Shown here piece by piece: positions 35,570 through 47,797 of a stretch of 64,000 bases of DNA. The position numbers were made by a program, and so were the translations under genes. The notes beneath the pieces were generated by a model. The model worked only from the letters and a program-made list of their open reading frames with translations. It did no database searches and was not told where the DNA came from. Numbering within the stretch: the stretch's first letter is position 1; each line of letters opens with the position of its first letter. This DNA comes from Circinella minor (Eukaryota > Mucoromycota > Mucoromycetes > Mucorales > Lichtheimiaceae), in NCBI GenBank assembly GCA_016758965.1, contig JAEPRB010000003.1, positions 310,001 through 374,000 of the forward strand, read 5' to 3'.

Positions 35570-36388
35570 GAGTAATAATATGAGACATATTTAACAAAAG
35601 AAATTGTGCAAAAATAATAATAATAATACGTATTTATATCTTCGCTATATTATTTCTATCAAAGATAATTTATTGTACGCTGATACAATCCCCAGGGCCT
35701 TTTTTTTTGTAATAAAGCAATTGAATGATTATAAATAACACTGGCCTATCTATAGTTCTTCCTAACTCTCTCACACACGTTATCATTAAATAGACACCTG
35801 ATGAGGGGGTTGCTGTTGTCTCTGAGCCTCCAGACAAAAAAAATTCTTTCCTTTCTACTAAGTACGTATCATAAACATCTCTGTTTGCCACAAGATATTA
35901 ACTTCATTCCCATCCTCCCCCCAATTTTTTTTTCAAACCTCATTCACACAATGCATAAATACGTTACATAAACAATTTCATACCTTGTAAGGAAAGATTT
36001 ACCAAATTGGTATTGTTTACTTAGCAATGTTTTTGAGAATAAAAAAAAACGGGCAACATTTTTAACTTATGCTTTATTATTTCGCTTCATCTAATGGCTT
36101 GGTATATCTAAAATAAGCATAATGTAGTTTGTTTGGATACGTTGATAAAACTTATGAAAGAAAAAAAAAAGAAACACGAACTTCAAAACCAATTGGGGGG
36201 TTTTTTTGTTTTGAATGTTGTATTGTAGATACATTATTAAAGTAATAAACGAAAAAAAAAAAGAATTTGTGTACAAGGACTTTTGGGTTATATACAAACG
36301 AAGGGAGAAAAGGGAGGTTGGGGGTTGGTATTATTATAGTTGTGATGTTTCCGACATGTGAGATGTATATTGTGCGATATTTGTGTAT

Positions 36389-36432
<44 letters not shown>

Positions 36433-36559
36433 AATTGATAAGCATGACAAAAGATGAGAAAGGGGAAAACGGGGATATTTTTTTTTTACCCCATGTCTTT
36501 AAAGCAATAAATTTCGCCACCATTTTTTCTCCTTTCCTTTTGAATTGAGCTTGTTTTTA
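35570..36559. other. Intergenic, includes a (GT)n repeat
   Basis: No gene supported. It includes a GT dinucleotide run at about 36395-36431 and A/T homopolymers. The frame at 35670-35891 has no start other than GTG and no recognisable features. Confidence 0.5.
36395..36431. repeat. (GT)n microsatellite
   Basis: About 18 uninterrupted GT units downstream of the SET-domain gene's stop codon. Confidence 0.9.
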
Positions 36560-38623
36560 TTACAATGGACTATTAAACAATTCATCTTCATCACCAGAAA
36601 AGTCGGAGAGCGGGGTATCAAGTGGAGAGAACACATCATCATTATTAAATACATCAACCAAGTCGATCTTTAAAGGTGCTGGTGTTGGCACTGCTGTTCG
36701 TTTTGTTGCAGACTTTTTCTTCGATGATGATTGTTTCTTTCCTGTTGTCTTTTTGGACTTGATGTCAGCCTGTACTTGTTTCTTTTTCTTAATCTTCCGA
36801 TTGGGCCATTCTTGACGAAATACGGTAAAGTGTCGTTCACATCGAGGGCAACGCTTAGGTCTCCAATCGGTAAAAAGAGCACTGGGAGTCCATGTCCATG
36901 TGACCAAGTCTGCAGTGATTGATGTATCGCATCCTACTTGTTCTGATATTTCTTCCCGTCGTAATTCTCGTTTACATGCAATGCACGCAAGTTTTTTGTT
37001 TGATATATTAGCTTCTCCGTTTGTTGTTGATGACGATGTAATGAACTTGGTTTTCTTTTTCTTATTGCCTCCTTTGATATTGTTTTCATTGCTTAAACTA
37101 TCTTCATCATCGTCGTAGTCATCATCATCGTCACTCCAGATCACCTCTGCTAATTCAGTTGATCCAATAGATGAAAGCTCCGATTGATCATCCAAAAAAT
37201 CACTCAAACCATCTTCATCATCATTCTCTATGGTAATGTTATTTATATCTTTGCTTTCTTCACGGTGGGTAGTATGCTGCTGCTGCAGTTGTTGTTGATG
37301 TTGCTCGTCATAGTCGTATTCTTCTTTCCAACCATGTGAATGGGGTGACATGCCAACGGCGGAATCAGCTTTTGTATCACTCGATAAATCATCACTGAGC
37401 GGTGATGATTCTTGTTGGTAGTACATAGATATAGAAACTGCGCTAGGGGTGGTATCTTTATTGGGTGTCGGTCCCACCAATACCGTCAATTTGTTACTCT
37501 CTGCATCCAATACTGCATCACATAATAAATCTAGTGGACTCGTTGGAGGTTTGTAATGTATTGATTGTGTTTGTTTTGATGGTGACGGTAGTGATTGTGA
37601 CGGTGATGACGGTGATGACGATGATAGTTGTTGTGCTACTTGTTGTTCTTGTTCTTCCTGCTGCTGCTGCTGCTGCTGCTTTTGTTGTTGTTCTTCTTGC
37701 TCTCGTCCACATAAAAAGTCAATGCTCATAACAGATGCGGAATTTCTACGTTCAGAAGTGGTTGTGCGTTTGGCACGGGGTATATGGTCTGTCACATAGT
37801 CTTTTTTTTTTTTTTTTTTTTTTTTTGAAAAATAAATAAATAAATAAGAAAGTTCACGTCAGTCAGTATCTCACTCAGTGTGTGAAAATTTTGTTGGAAA
37901 AATGTTAATTACAACTCACACACTTAAAACCAACATACTCCCACACAAGCTCACACAAAACCATATCTCACAACACAACACACCACTCACATACCATCAT
38001 GAATAGCGGACTTTCGTTTCCGTGAACTTCTTCGTCTCCCATCGGTATTATTGATATCATCTTCCGTCATTGAAGAATATGTTGAAAAATAACCTTCACC
38101 ATGCCTATATATTTACCCATGGAAATCCAAACAAACTAATTAGTATTTACAACAATAAACAATAAGGATGATGATGCCAATTGATAAGAAAAAAAAAAGC
38201 GGGGGGGGGAATTATTGAATTTAATTCATTTTTATCACCCCACACAACTTTTAAAAAAGCGAAATTAAGGTGACTCACGCTTCACATGTTGCGCATCGAC
38301 ATTCGTTATTGTTCTCACCAAAATAATGGTTACCGTAGAATACCGTTAATTCCTCTCCACATTTGATTTCCTTGACTACTTTAAATGTTACTGAATTTTG
38401 TCCCAACGATATAAACTGATCATAAATAATGAGAAAAAAAGTAAGAATTTAGAAATAAAAGAACCCAGTTTCCTTTATCAATCATCCCCCTTTTTTTTGT
38501 TTGTTTTCACCCTTTATTTCTTTGTTCTCTCTCTTTTGTCTTACCTTGCAGTTTGAGTCACAATCGTGCTATATAATAAATTTCGTGTTAAAAGAGAAAA
38601 TTTTATTCAAATAAAGATACCAT

Positions 38624-38679
<56 letters not shown>

Positions 38680-39320
38680 ACAAATAAACAAATAAATAAA
38701 AAACAAAAACAAAAACTTACGTTTACAAAACGAGCAGGGCCTAGAAATAGACAGCTACACCCTTTACGCGTCGACCACATAATACTAAAATCCTTTTCGC
38801 CTTGTCTTAACATAGCATCTTCACTTGGATTTAAATTGGCAATCATCCCTGTACATAACCGTAATTCGTCACCCACTTGCCAATTCTTGGTTGCTACTAA
38901 ACATGCTTCCACTTTTTTGCCATGATCTTTATATCGTCGTGTATCACTTATTTCATACCCTGCATTTGGCATATACCTTTATAAAAATAATAATAATTTA
39001 TTAGGACTATAAGTATAAGTTCAAAAAGTAAAAAGTAAAATTGAAAATAAAAGTAAAATTTTAAAATATGAATACTCACATGTAAAGATAACGTTTTATA
39101 TGTTGCACAAATTCTTGCTTTTGCTTTAGTGATTTTGAAGTGATATAATGCCTAAAATAATCAATTCTATTTGGAAGAAATAAAATGTACGATTTGAATT
39201 AATTATCACTGTACTTATTTCTTTATTCTTGCTATTCCACATAGCAATCCCCCCCTTCATTCTCCCTTTTTTTTTCTATCTCCCCCATTTTTTTTTGCAT
39301 ATATCAATATATCAATATAC

Positions 39321-39367
<47 letters not shown>

Positions 39368-39807
39368 AAAAAAGTATGTGTATACGTTGTGTGAATACGT
39401 GATGTTCATGTTTTCGCTATGGACCGCGCGTGTTTACATGTACACACTTTTTTTTCATGATAACATCATATAAATTCATACTTACACAATACACAACACA
39501 CACACACACAAAGTACAACGTAAGGTTACACGGAGAGGAACACCACCGGACCGATCTTTTTCTTTCTTTTTTTCTTTTTCTCTATTTTTTTTTTTTTCAT
39601 TACTTACTCTAATAATTCAACAATAGCATCGTTAAGATTTCTTTCTTGTAAAACACGACGTTGGATAATATCGAGAACTTTGTTTGCTGGAATACGAGGA
39701 CGCCTATGATCTGTATTCATCTTGCTAGTTTTAAACCACAAATATAGCGCATCAAGAAATATGTCACTACAAAGGTCATCGTATTTGGACAAATCGGCAA
39801 AGTCCAT
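36560..39807 (-). CDS. set9: Histone H4-K20 methyltransferase, Set9/SUV420 family
   Basis: Methylates histone H4 Lys20 in the nucleus, linked in fission yeast to DNA-damage signalling. Seven exons: 39807-39608, 39151-39080, 38976-38721, 38568-38545, 38415-38279, 38104-37995, 37800-36560; 2040 nt, 679 residues. Exons three to six encode the SET domain. Motifs include GKKVEACLVATKNW, GEKDFSIMWSTRKGCSCLFL, GPARFVNHDCDSNC (cofactor-site NHDC), EELTVFYGNHYFG and post-SET CRCATC. The long last exon is low-complexity (poly-Gln, acidic, Lys-rich) but holds a conserved Cys cluster, CIACKREL..CPRCERHFTVF..WPNR, which I recall from fungal Set9 proteins. The last intron ends in about 20 A before the acceptor AG, so its polypyrimidine tract is absent; phase (GAT split G|AC) supports it. 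Introns also carry CA/TA/TG microsatellites. Confidence 0.9.
37801..37826. repeat. Poly(T) tract at an intron end
   Basis: A near-continuous T run on the plus strand after the acceptor dinucleotide. On the minus strand it is a poly(A) run directly before the acceptor AG of the methyltransferase gene's last intron. Confidence 0.85.
38624..38678. repeat. (CA)n(TA)n microsatellite in a set9 intron
   Basis: A CA run passes into TA and then TAA units inside intron 38720-38569 of the SET-domain gene, close to a 24-nt exon. Confidence 0.9.
39319..39367. repeat. (TA)n(TG)n microsatellite in a set9 intron
   Basis: A TA run passes into TG units inside the long first intron (39607-39152) of the SET-domain gene. 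Confidence 0.9.
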
Positions 39808-40536
39808 AGTTATGCTTTAAAGACTTTTGTGAAGAGAATATATGTTTATTGTTTGTTGTAGTTATTGAAAAGAAATATAATGGGAGTATAAGAATAATAT
39901 GTAATTATAATAAAATAATAGGTAATAGTAAAAATAGTAAAAATAAAACAGAAAAAATAAAAATAAGGAAAAATAATAAAAAAAAAAAAAAAGAGAGAGA
40001 AGAAGGGAAAAAAAGTGTGCGAAAAAAAAACAGATTAATGCTCTGTTCTTATGTGTTTAGGCCGTTATAATTTTTTTTTTTTTCACCACCGCCACCTCTT
40101 CCCTTTTTTTTACTCAGTTATTTTGCCGACAACGAATCAAATTTTTAAAAATGCGCCTTTTTTTCTTTTTAACAATTTACAAAATTAAGTGTGTAATAAA
40201 CTTTTTTTTATTATTATTCTGAAGCTAACAGTAGATTTCAATTTATAATAATAATGAATGAAGAGGGGTGGTTGCTAAGTTATTGTTGATATGGTTGTTG
40301 TATGAATATGCAAATGATGTGTATGTGTGTATATGTGTTGTTATTAAATAATAATAACAGCTGATAACTAAAAATAAAAATAATAATACTAATACTAATA
40401 ATATATGTATAAGAAAACGGAAAAAAAGGGAGACAAGGGGGGGGAAGAAAAAGATAGAAAAATGTCGGAAAGTGGGAGTTTATAAATATATGACGATAAT
40501 ATTTTTTTTTCTTTATCCTTTGTTCAATACTCTTTT
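39808..40536. other. Intergenic, promoter side of set9
   Basis: No gene seen. Very A-rich tracts (39880-40010) lie upstream of the set9 ATG, and triplet (AAT) runs near 40370-40400 mark the 3' side of the His-rich gene. Confidence 0.5.
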
Positions 40537-41310
40537 TTATGCGTGGGTGAGATGATGTTGAAGACGCGGTGCTGTTGTAGTTGTATTACTTTTACAGCTA
40601 TGATTACTATTGCGAGATTGATCGGATGAAGAGGTAGAAGAGGTACAAGATTTGTCTTGAGGTGGTGGTGACGACGGCGATGATGATGCCATAGGTGAAT
40701 TTGAAAAAGGAGTAGGCTGTGACACTGTATGTGGATAGTGATGATGATGAGGAGAAAGATGTGACATGTGGTGAGGTTGTTGATGATGGCTCGTATGATG
40801 ATGATGGTTGTGAGACTGATAAGGATGATAATGGTTCTGATGATGATGTTGGTCTATTAAACCACCTGTATGTCCCATGTAAAGCGGAGATCGGACATCA
40901 TGTTCTTGATGGTGAAAAGAAGATGAAGTAGAAGAAACTCCAGAGTAAGATAACGAAGGAATCCTAGAAACGTTTACATGTTTCTGTCTGGTTCGATCTC
41001 GTTCTTCAAGCATTTGTTTTGCTTCTGCATCATAATCTCGTGTAGGATCAATCGGTTCTGGTTCTTCTGTTAAATAGCCTAGTTCCTCAAAAAATAACTT
41101 GAAGTGTGTGTGGATATGATTATCTTTGTCAATTGTTGTTTCTTCGGGCATCAAAGGAACAATTTGAAATAAATTCTCTTGACATTCTGAATCGTCGATC
41201 CAGTTACATGTATCATAATCCTTTGAGTCATCATTGTTATTGTTACTATAATTGTCAAGGTCGTCGTCTTCTGGTGTTAATGGTAGTATTTCGAAACCCG
41301 TAAAAGACAT
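40537..41310 (-). CDS. His-rich low-complexity protein, unknown function
   Basis: A single-exon frame of 257 residues if it starts at the ATG at 41310 (MSFTGFEILPLTPEDDD). An earlier in-frame ATG at 41361 adds 17 residues, but the 41310 start opens directly on a conserved-looking motif. Two related short motifs occur: FEILPLTPEDDD near residue 5 and FQIVPLMPEE near residue 50. The middle is charged (DPTRDYDAEAKQMLEERDR), the second half is dense in His clusters, and the end is Ser/Thr-rich. There is no recognised domain, signal peptide or membrane span. The duplicated acidic-hydrophobic motif suggests a docking or activation segment; that is inference. It lies upstream of, and in the same direction as, set9. 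Confidence 0.65.
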   Translation of the reverse strand: MSFTGFEILPLTPEDDDLDNYSNNNNDDSKDYDTCNWIDDSECQENLFQIVPLMPEETTIDKDNHIHTHFKLFFEELGYLTEEPEPIDPTRDYDAEAKQMLEERDRTRQKHVNVSRIPSLSYSGVSSTSSSFHHQEHDVRSPLYMGHTGGLIDQHHHQNHYHPYQSHNHHHHTSHHQQPHHMSHLSPHHHHYPHTVSQPTPFSNSPMASSSPSSPPPQDKSCTSSTSSSDQSRNSNHSCKSNTTTTAPRLQHHLTHA

Positions 41311-42222
41311 GATGTTTATTTTCTTATAATTATTTGGGGGTATATTAAATAATAGTTTATGCAATGCAACGGATAAAAATAAAAACTTGTTTTGGTTGCA
41401 AAAAATGGAAGGTAAAAGAAGAAGGTTGTCGTGTTAGACTGTTAAGAGTGAAAGAGACAGGAAGTATAAAAAAAATCAAGAAACGAAAACAATATTGAGC
41501 GGGTATTTATAGATAATGGAGAAAATCGGAAAAAGAAGGATCGAACACAACTGAGCAATAGTGTGTCAGCCAATCATAATTCATAAACGGATCTTATCTT
41601 TAAAATGATTTCTTCTTTAAAGATCATTTTCATTCCCTCCTTCTTTAGTCCCCCAAGATTTATGTTTCTGCGGAGATAAAATGGGGGGAGTATAACTAGA
41701 TTACAAAATGATAAAAAAATAGAAGGGTTGTGTATAAGACGTGGGATTAAAGAAACAATCCCCATGGTAAACTTCTGGGGGGGGAAAGAAGAGTTTCTAG
41801 CATTTCTCATTGGGTAACAAGAATAAACTTTAAAGAATCATTTATTATTGTTGTATATATCCAAGATACTTGCTAAGTATCTCTTGACTTTTCCAAAAAC
41901 GAGTTTATTAACTATGAAATGATGGTTATACCTTCTATCAGAAAGAAGAAACTTGTTCAACTTTATACAATATTGTTGCTACCAGCATTATGCCCCAAAT
42001 AAATAAACTGATCTGCGCCTCTTTTTTATTTATTTTTTTGTACCTTCATGGGGCGGTGTTTTATCCTAATATGCAATTGTTTACACTGTAATTTTACGGA
42101 TTCATCCGTTTTCTTTCTTTATTTTGACATGCCACAAAAAAAGATAATAAAATAAACACCCCTCGGAAACATTCATATTTTAAAAATGTCTCATTAGTAG
42201 TAACAACAAAAAAAAACTTTTA
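41311..42222. other. Intergenic between His-rich and phosphatase genes
   Basis: No gene supported. The 41574-41810 minus frame has no recognised feature. A TATA-like tatttatag lies at about 41501-41509, upstream of the His-rich gene on the minus strand. Confidence 0.45.
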
Positions 42223-43718
42223 TTAGTGTTCAGCAATAATATTATAAACACGTTCTCTATATTCTTGACTAAATCCAACTGAATCGAGATAATTTGAGAT
42301 GGAACCAAAAGTAGTTTTTATATACTCTAATAATCCACGCATATTCTATGTATAAAGCGAATGTAGATGAGTCCCGTGAATGTTTTTAATTCACCTTTTC
42401 CCGTTTTCCTTTCATGCGAAACAATAAAAAACAAAATCCCTTGTTTACTCTTTATTTTATTTTTTTTGTAATATATAAGAAATGATAATAAATTTTACCT
42501 GAGGTGGAGCATCTGCGAACTCATCAGATAATCCAACCCGTCTTAAGTCATCAAGCATTTCTTTCCTTATGGGTGCTAATCCAGCTTGTGTCTTTGCATA
42601 ATCCTTGATAATCACTTCATCTGGTGCACCGGCTATACTCAATAGTAAACATGACACAAGACCAGTTCTATCCTTTCCCTGAGTACAGTGGACATGAATG
42701 GGGTAGTTTTCTCGCTTGGTAAAAATCAATAATGTTTGCACCACTTCGTCTTGGCAATATGTCACGAGTTTTTTATACAGATTAGCAATACCCATCGGTG
42801 ACAAAACTTCTCGTCCAATAAGCATTGTTGCACGCTCTCGTTGACCAAAAAGTATGTAAATTATAAGCAATCTATATCGGGTTAATGATGAATATGTTTA
42901 ATTAAAAGAAGTCAGGCCATATAATCATATAATCACAATGATACATGATATTTTACAAAAAAGAATGACTTACAATTTTTGGCGTAACGTGCATGACGAC
43001 ATGAAAATTCCATAACGCTCAAAGTTTTTCCCTGTAAATGCAATACGATATTTTTTTCTGATAACATCACTAGGCTCTTCTGTAGCTACAGATGTATTGT
43101 TGTCAGTAGGTAGAGGAAGCAACTGAGTTGGTTTAATCTATACATATACATATAATTTTATTTAATATTTCATTTATGCATCTTTGTTACCTCCCCCGCT
43201 TTTTACTTATTTTTTCTAATTTACTTGTTCAGCAACAGTAGTAACGAAACTTTTGTCAATAGCTGCTCCTTTAAAACCTTCTTGACTAATATATTTACAT
43301 GGCAACAAATTAAATATCAAAACAAGAAAATCGTAAGTTCTTATATACATGTACATATATATTTCTTTTACCTCGTTCGTAAATCAACTATAGTACGTAT
43401 ATTATGATCATTGACGAATTGTTGAACTTCATTTTGGTTTAAATTATCCAGTGTTGCTGATCGAAAAATAAGCCCTTCTTTAATATATCTAAAACCAAAT
43501 TGTTTGAGGGTGGAATGAAAGTGAAACAATTAAACTTTTAGTTTTGTGGAAATAAAATAAAAAAAAAGGAGTTTTGTATTTCAGGTCATTGAAAGCAGCT
43601 CTTATTACCTTTTACCTGCAACATTGTCTTGAGACGACAATCCTAAATCTCTAAAATTTAACAGTCCTCGATGTTCAAGTAATGATAGTTTATCACTTTT
43701 AGATTCCGAGGTTGTCAT
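42223..43718 (-). CDS. Tyrosine/dual-specificity phosphatase (Y_phosphatase3 type)
   Basis: Predicted cysteine-dependent protein tyrosine or phosphoinositide phosphatase. Six exons: 43718-43609, 43488-43372, 43285-43225, 43137-42974, 42871-42499, 42345-42223; 948 nt, 315 residues. The N-terminal NFRDLG and the IFRSATLDNLN plus IVDLRT pair are hallmarks of this family. The active site is HCTQGKDRTG (HCx5R), where Cys is the nucleophile and Arg binds phosphate. The Lys-Asp after Gln-Gly (QGKDRTG) is the variant seen in bacterial-type and fungal phosphatases of Pfam Y_phosphatase3. The C-terminus is helical (YLDSVGFSQEYRERV). Cytosolic, no targeting signal. Substrate unknown. Start ATG follows a T-rich leader and the NFRDLG spacing fits. 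Confidence 0.88.
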
Positions 43719-45368
43719 TTTTTTTAAAGTGAATATAATATTTTTGTTGATATAGCTTCTATTATGCGACACTGCTATCGTGGGATCTGATTTTTTAACA
43801 GCCCGACTTGATTTTCCCTGTTTTATTCTAAATTACGTAATCGGTGTAAAAAGTATAAGCAACTACGTTCATATTCAACAGCCATTATTATAAACAGTTA
43901 ATCCCAAGCACTTATACTTCTTGTTCTGACTATTATAGTACTGTGCCGTGGCACCGACACTAAAAAGGAAAATGGCCCTGTTTGTCAGTAACGCTTTCTT
44001 TCTCCGTTATTAGTCTACATGCGATAAGGACAGCTTATCTTAATTTTATATACGTACAGAAAAAAAGCTCCAAATGATTAATGGAATCTTGTGTATTATT
44101 GATATAGTAGATTGATTGATATCTCCCCGAATCAACTAAAATCCACCTATTTTCTCATCTGGTATAAATACTGACGACATATACATTTTTCAGGCTGATC
44201 CATTATTGCCTACAATTATATCATTTGCCGTCATTTTTTTTGGACACCTGGTTTGTTTAAAAGTCATGCGTCAGGTGATAGGTAAGGACATATATGGTAA
44301 AGTATAAAAAATAAAAAGAAGCAAAAAGTAAATATAAGCCAACTTTATGCGTGTTATTAGAAACCTCTTTTACCTTTGAATCAACAATGATAGTCTGATG
44401 AAATAACATGATTTCATAAGATATGTGTAAAAAAAGAGTATTTACATAATATTATATAGCATAAAGCAGATAGATTATTTAATGCGAACATGTGTGGCAG
44501 AGAGAATATAAAAACAATAAAAATTACAAGTGACCGCCTTTTTCCTTACCAATGACAACAAGTAAAGTTTCTAAAATAACTATTCTATCAGTAGGATATC
44601 AATGGGAATACTTCTGAGTTTTTTCATTGCTTGTTGTTTCCTAGTATTCTTGCTTTTCATTAATTAGCTCAAGTAAGGATTTTTGACCGTAAATTATAGC
44701 ATTTTTAGATTTTTGATAACCAGATTATTAAAGGATATCTTCGATCACAAGACCTAAAAATCACCATAATGAATTTGAATATTGCATATAAAAATACTAA
44801 AATGTAGACCTCCGCATTTTTTTTTCATTATCATCGATAAACTGATTGCTGGCAAATTCATTAAATGTCGTTACTTATGTATATTATAGCTACAGCTACT
44901 AGCCTACTACATAAATATATAAACACAAAATTATGTAATTTATGTTCTGAAGCAAAGTACTATCAACGAACTTATAGATATCACATGCGAATAAAAGTAC
45001 TAAACTACCTCGTAATACCCTCAAAATCTGGGTTTGGTGTTGTACAATAGTTATTGGTATTATTAGAAGGCATCATAATCCCTTGAATATCTTGGATTGA
45101 TATAAAACCTGTCATGAAGCATATTATAATCATATCATTGATATTATTGAAGACAGACACTCTTTTTTATGTGAATATGTCTTTATTAATAATCTATAGT
45201 ATTTTGTTTTTCATGCTATTACAATATCGGATTATGAACATAACTAACCCTTTAAATAAAAGAGAAGGATTGTAAATATATTCTTGGTTTTGCATGCGTG
45301 TTTGTATATACAGACATGCATCCAAGTTAGTAAAGGTTCATTACTGTACGTCTATATTATCATATTTA
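43719..45368. other. Intergenic, 1.6 kb
   Basis: No gene supported. The plus frame at 44865-45050 is short and featureless. The region contains promoter sequence of the phosphatase gene near 43719 and the 3' end of phosphoglucomutase near 45368. Confidence 0.5.
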
Positions 45369-47248
45369 TTAAGTAATGACAGTAGGTTTCTCTCGTCCTG
45401 TATATTGCTTCAAACGGGAAATATCAAGTGCCACACGAATTAAAGGTTCTAATGCTTGTTGAGTATCTGTGGCATATTCGGATGGATTGTTGCTGTACTT
45501 TTCAATGTATAAACGGATCGTAGCACCCTGTGCACCAGTTCCAGATAGTCGTACAACAAAACGTGAACCATCCTTAAATTTGACAATCATTCCTTGATGA
45601 CTTGATACACTACCATCAATTGGATCACGGTACTCAAAATCTTCAACGTCAGATACAATAAATCCATCAAAATTTTTTCCCACAATATTCAGATCACGTA
45701 AACCTTGGATCAAATTATTGGCTGCTTCACTGTCAACCTCTTCATAATCATATCTTATATATAGAAGGAAAGGTGTATTATAAATAATATTGTTTTTATA
45801 AGATTTACGTGAATAGAACAAGAAATGACTTTTTTGTTATTATTTACCTGGTGAAAAAGTTACGACCATATATCTTGTAATGCTCTTGTAAAATGTCATA
45901 GATACTTGTTCTCGGTTTTGTTTTATTTACGTACACAACAATACTGAGCCAAGCTGTTTTTGGAATACGGTAGTAAGAGGAGATGAGTACATTGTTAGAC
46001 AATGCAAATGCAATTGTAGCGAAGATGATTATATCCAAACAAATAAGCAAACAAACAAACAAAAAATGACATACCAAGAATTGCCCAAACACCATCTTTT
46101 TCACGAACATGATCGGAACCAGTACCAAAAGACTCTTCACCACAAATCGAACAACGACCGGCATCCATGAGATTTCCGAAAAACTTCCAACCAGTGGGAA
46201 CTTCAAAGTGTTCCAGCTGCTGCTTTTCTGCCACCAGATCCAGTGCACGTGATGTTGGCATACTTCGAGCGAGTCCATTGATACCATTTTTGCGAAAGTA
46301 AGGAATGGCCTCACGAGCATAATGAGCAATGACTGCCACACTATCACTTGGTGTCACAAAAGCATTCTTTCCCAACACCATATTACGGTCACCATCACCA
46401 TCTGATGCAGCGCCAAAGTCAATTTTCTCTTTTTCCACTCGTTCAACTAATTCATGGGCATAAGTCAAATTAGGGTCTGGATGCTCTCCACCAAAATCTG
46501 ACAAAGGTGTTGAACGCATCAAACTTTCTTCTTTGGGAAGCCCAAATTCTTTTACAAAAAGACGTTCTCCATAAATGCCTGTAACACCATGCATACCATC
46601 AAATAAAAGTTTAAACGTATCCTTATTGGTTTGCAAGAAGCATCGAATGGCATCAAAATCAAATATTTCTTTCATCAAGGCGACATAATCATCAATACCA
46701 TCGATTACTTGAATTTCCATATCCCCAATCTTTTGTGATCCGATCTGACTATAATCAACACGATCAGGAAGATCCGCATATGTTAATTTTTTAAGTGATT
46801 TACTAATGTCAAAAATCTTGTTGGTGACATTTTCAGGAGCGGGCCCACCGTTACGTACATTATACTTGATACCAAAGTCTTTATCTGGTCCTCCTGGATT
46901 ATGTGACGCCGTCAATAAAATACCACCCGTTGTCTTGTTTTTACGAATCAAATGGGATCCCGCTGGTGTGGATACCAAACCATGTTGTGGAACTATGAGC
47001 TTTTTTATACCAGCTGCAACACTGAACTTGATAATAATTTGCATTACTTCATCCAAGTAGTAACGTCCATCACCACCTACAACAAGTGTGGCGCCTTTAC
47101 TTCCTCCTTCGATTGTTTCCATAACGGCTTGAATGAAATTTTCAGTATAATTTTGTTGTTGAAAAACTTTCACTCGTTTACGAAGACCCGAAGTACCTGG
47201 CTTCTGATCATTATAAGGTTGAGTAGACACAGTCCTTAATTCGACCAT
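45369..47248 (-). CDS. Phosphoglucomutase
   Basis: Interconverts glucose-1-phosphate and glucose-6-phosphate, linking glycogen, trehalose and UDP-glucose (cell wall) synthesis to glycolysis. Three exons: 47248-46075, 45953-45848, 45753-45369; 1665 nt, 554 residues, the normal eukaryotic PGM length. The phosphoserine loop is LLTASHNPGG (about residues 111-120). The metal loop is DGDGDRN (about 287-293). The substrate loop is CGEESFGTGSDH, and the C-terminal phosphate-binding RLSGTGAQGATIR is present. All catalytic parts are intact. Starts MVELRTVSTQPYNDQKPGTSGLR in pieces typical of PGM1/PGM2 of fungi. Cytosolic. The 46347-45844 frame is a shadow crossing the first intron. Confidence 0.95.
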
Positions 47249-47797
47249 GGTTATATTATCAACAGATTAATAAGTTATAAAAGTAAAGAAAAAAAAATTG
47301 ACGCGATAAAGTTCTCATAATTTCTTTTCCCACATGAAAGAAGTTTTTTTTTTTTTTATATTCTGAAACAAAATAATTAATCGGTAAAAACAAATGAAAA
47401 TCAATCTATACATTTCATTTTAACAACATAATTATTATGAAAAAAATAACATAGCTATATTATTACGGGTTGTGTGGCTGTGACTCTACGATAAAACAAA
47501 AGAAGAAGATAAATATGACATAAGTCTTCAATCATATTTAAAAAAGGATCAAACATAAATGTATACGACCCATTACACTGAATGTTATCTATCAGCTTCA
47601 CGGGACACTTATTATCTAGCATGAATCCGGAAATTTGATGAAGTACCCGATGTGATAAGAAACAACATTTTTTTCTTGTTTGTTTATTTGTTTGCTTCTT
47701 TTTTTCTTCTTCGTTTCCTTTAACTTTTATTTTTTATTTTTTTTCTTTACATTCTTTGTGCTTTTGATATACACACATATAATAGTAATATATATAT
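47249..47797. other. Divergent promoter region, phosphoglucomutase / glutamate synthase
   Basis: About 550 bp lie between the two divergent ATGs. It contains homopolymers, a CT/T-rich leader (47670-47760) and a TA run directly before the glutamate synthase ATG. No specific operator is recognised. Confidence 0.5.

Noticed and set aside
36267..36548. 93-residue plus-strand frame with Cys-Val repeats
   Set aside because: Translation of a (GT)n microsatellite.
45844..46347. Long minus frame overlapping phosphoglucomutase
   Set aside because: Reads through the first intron; only the part after 45953 (WLSIVVYVNKTKPRTS) is real exon two.
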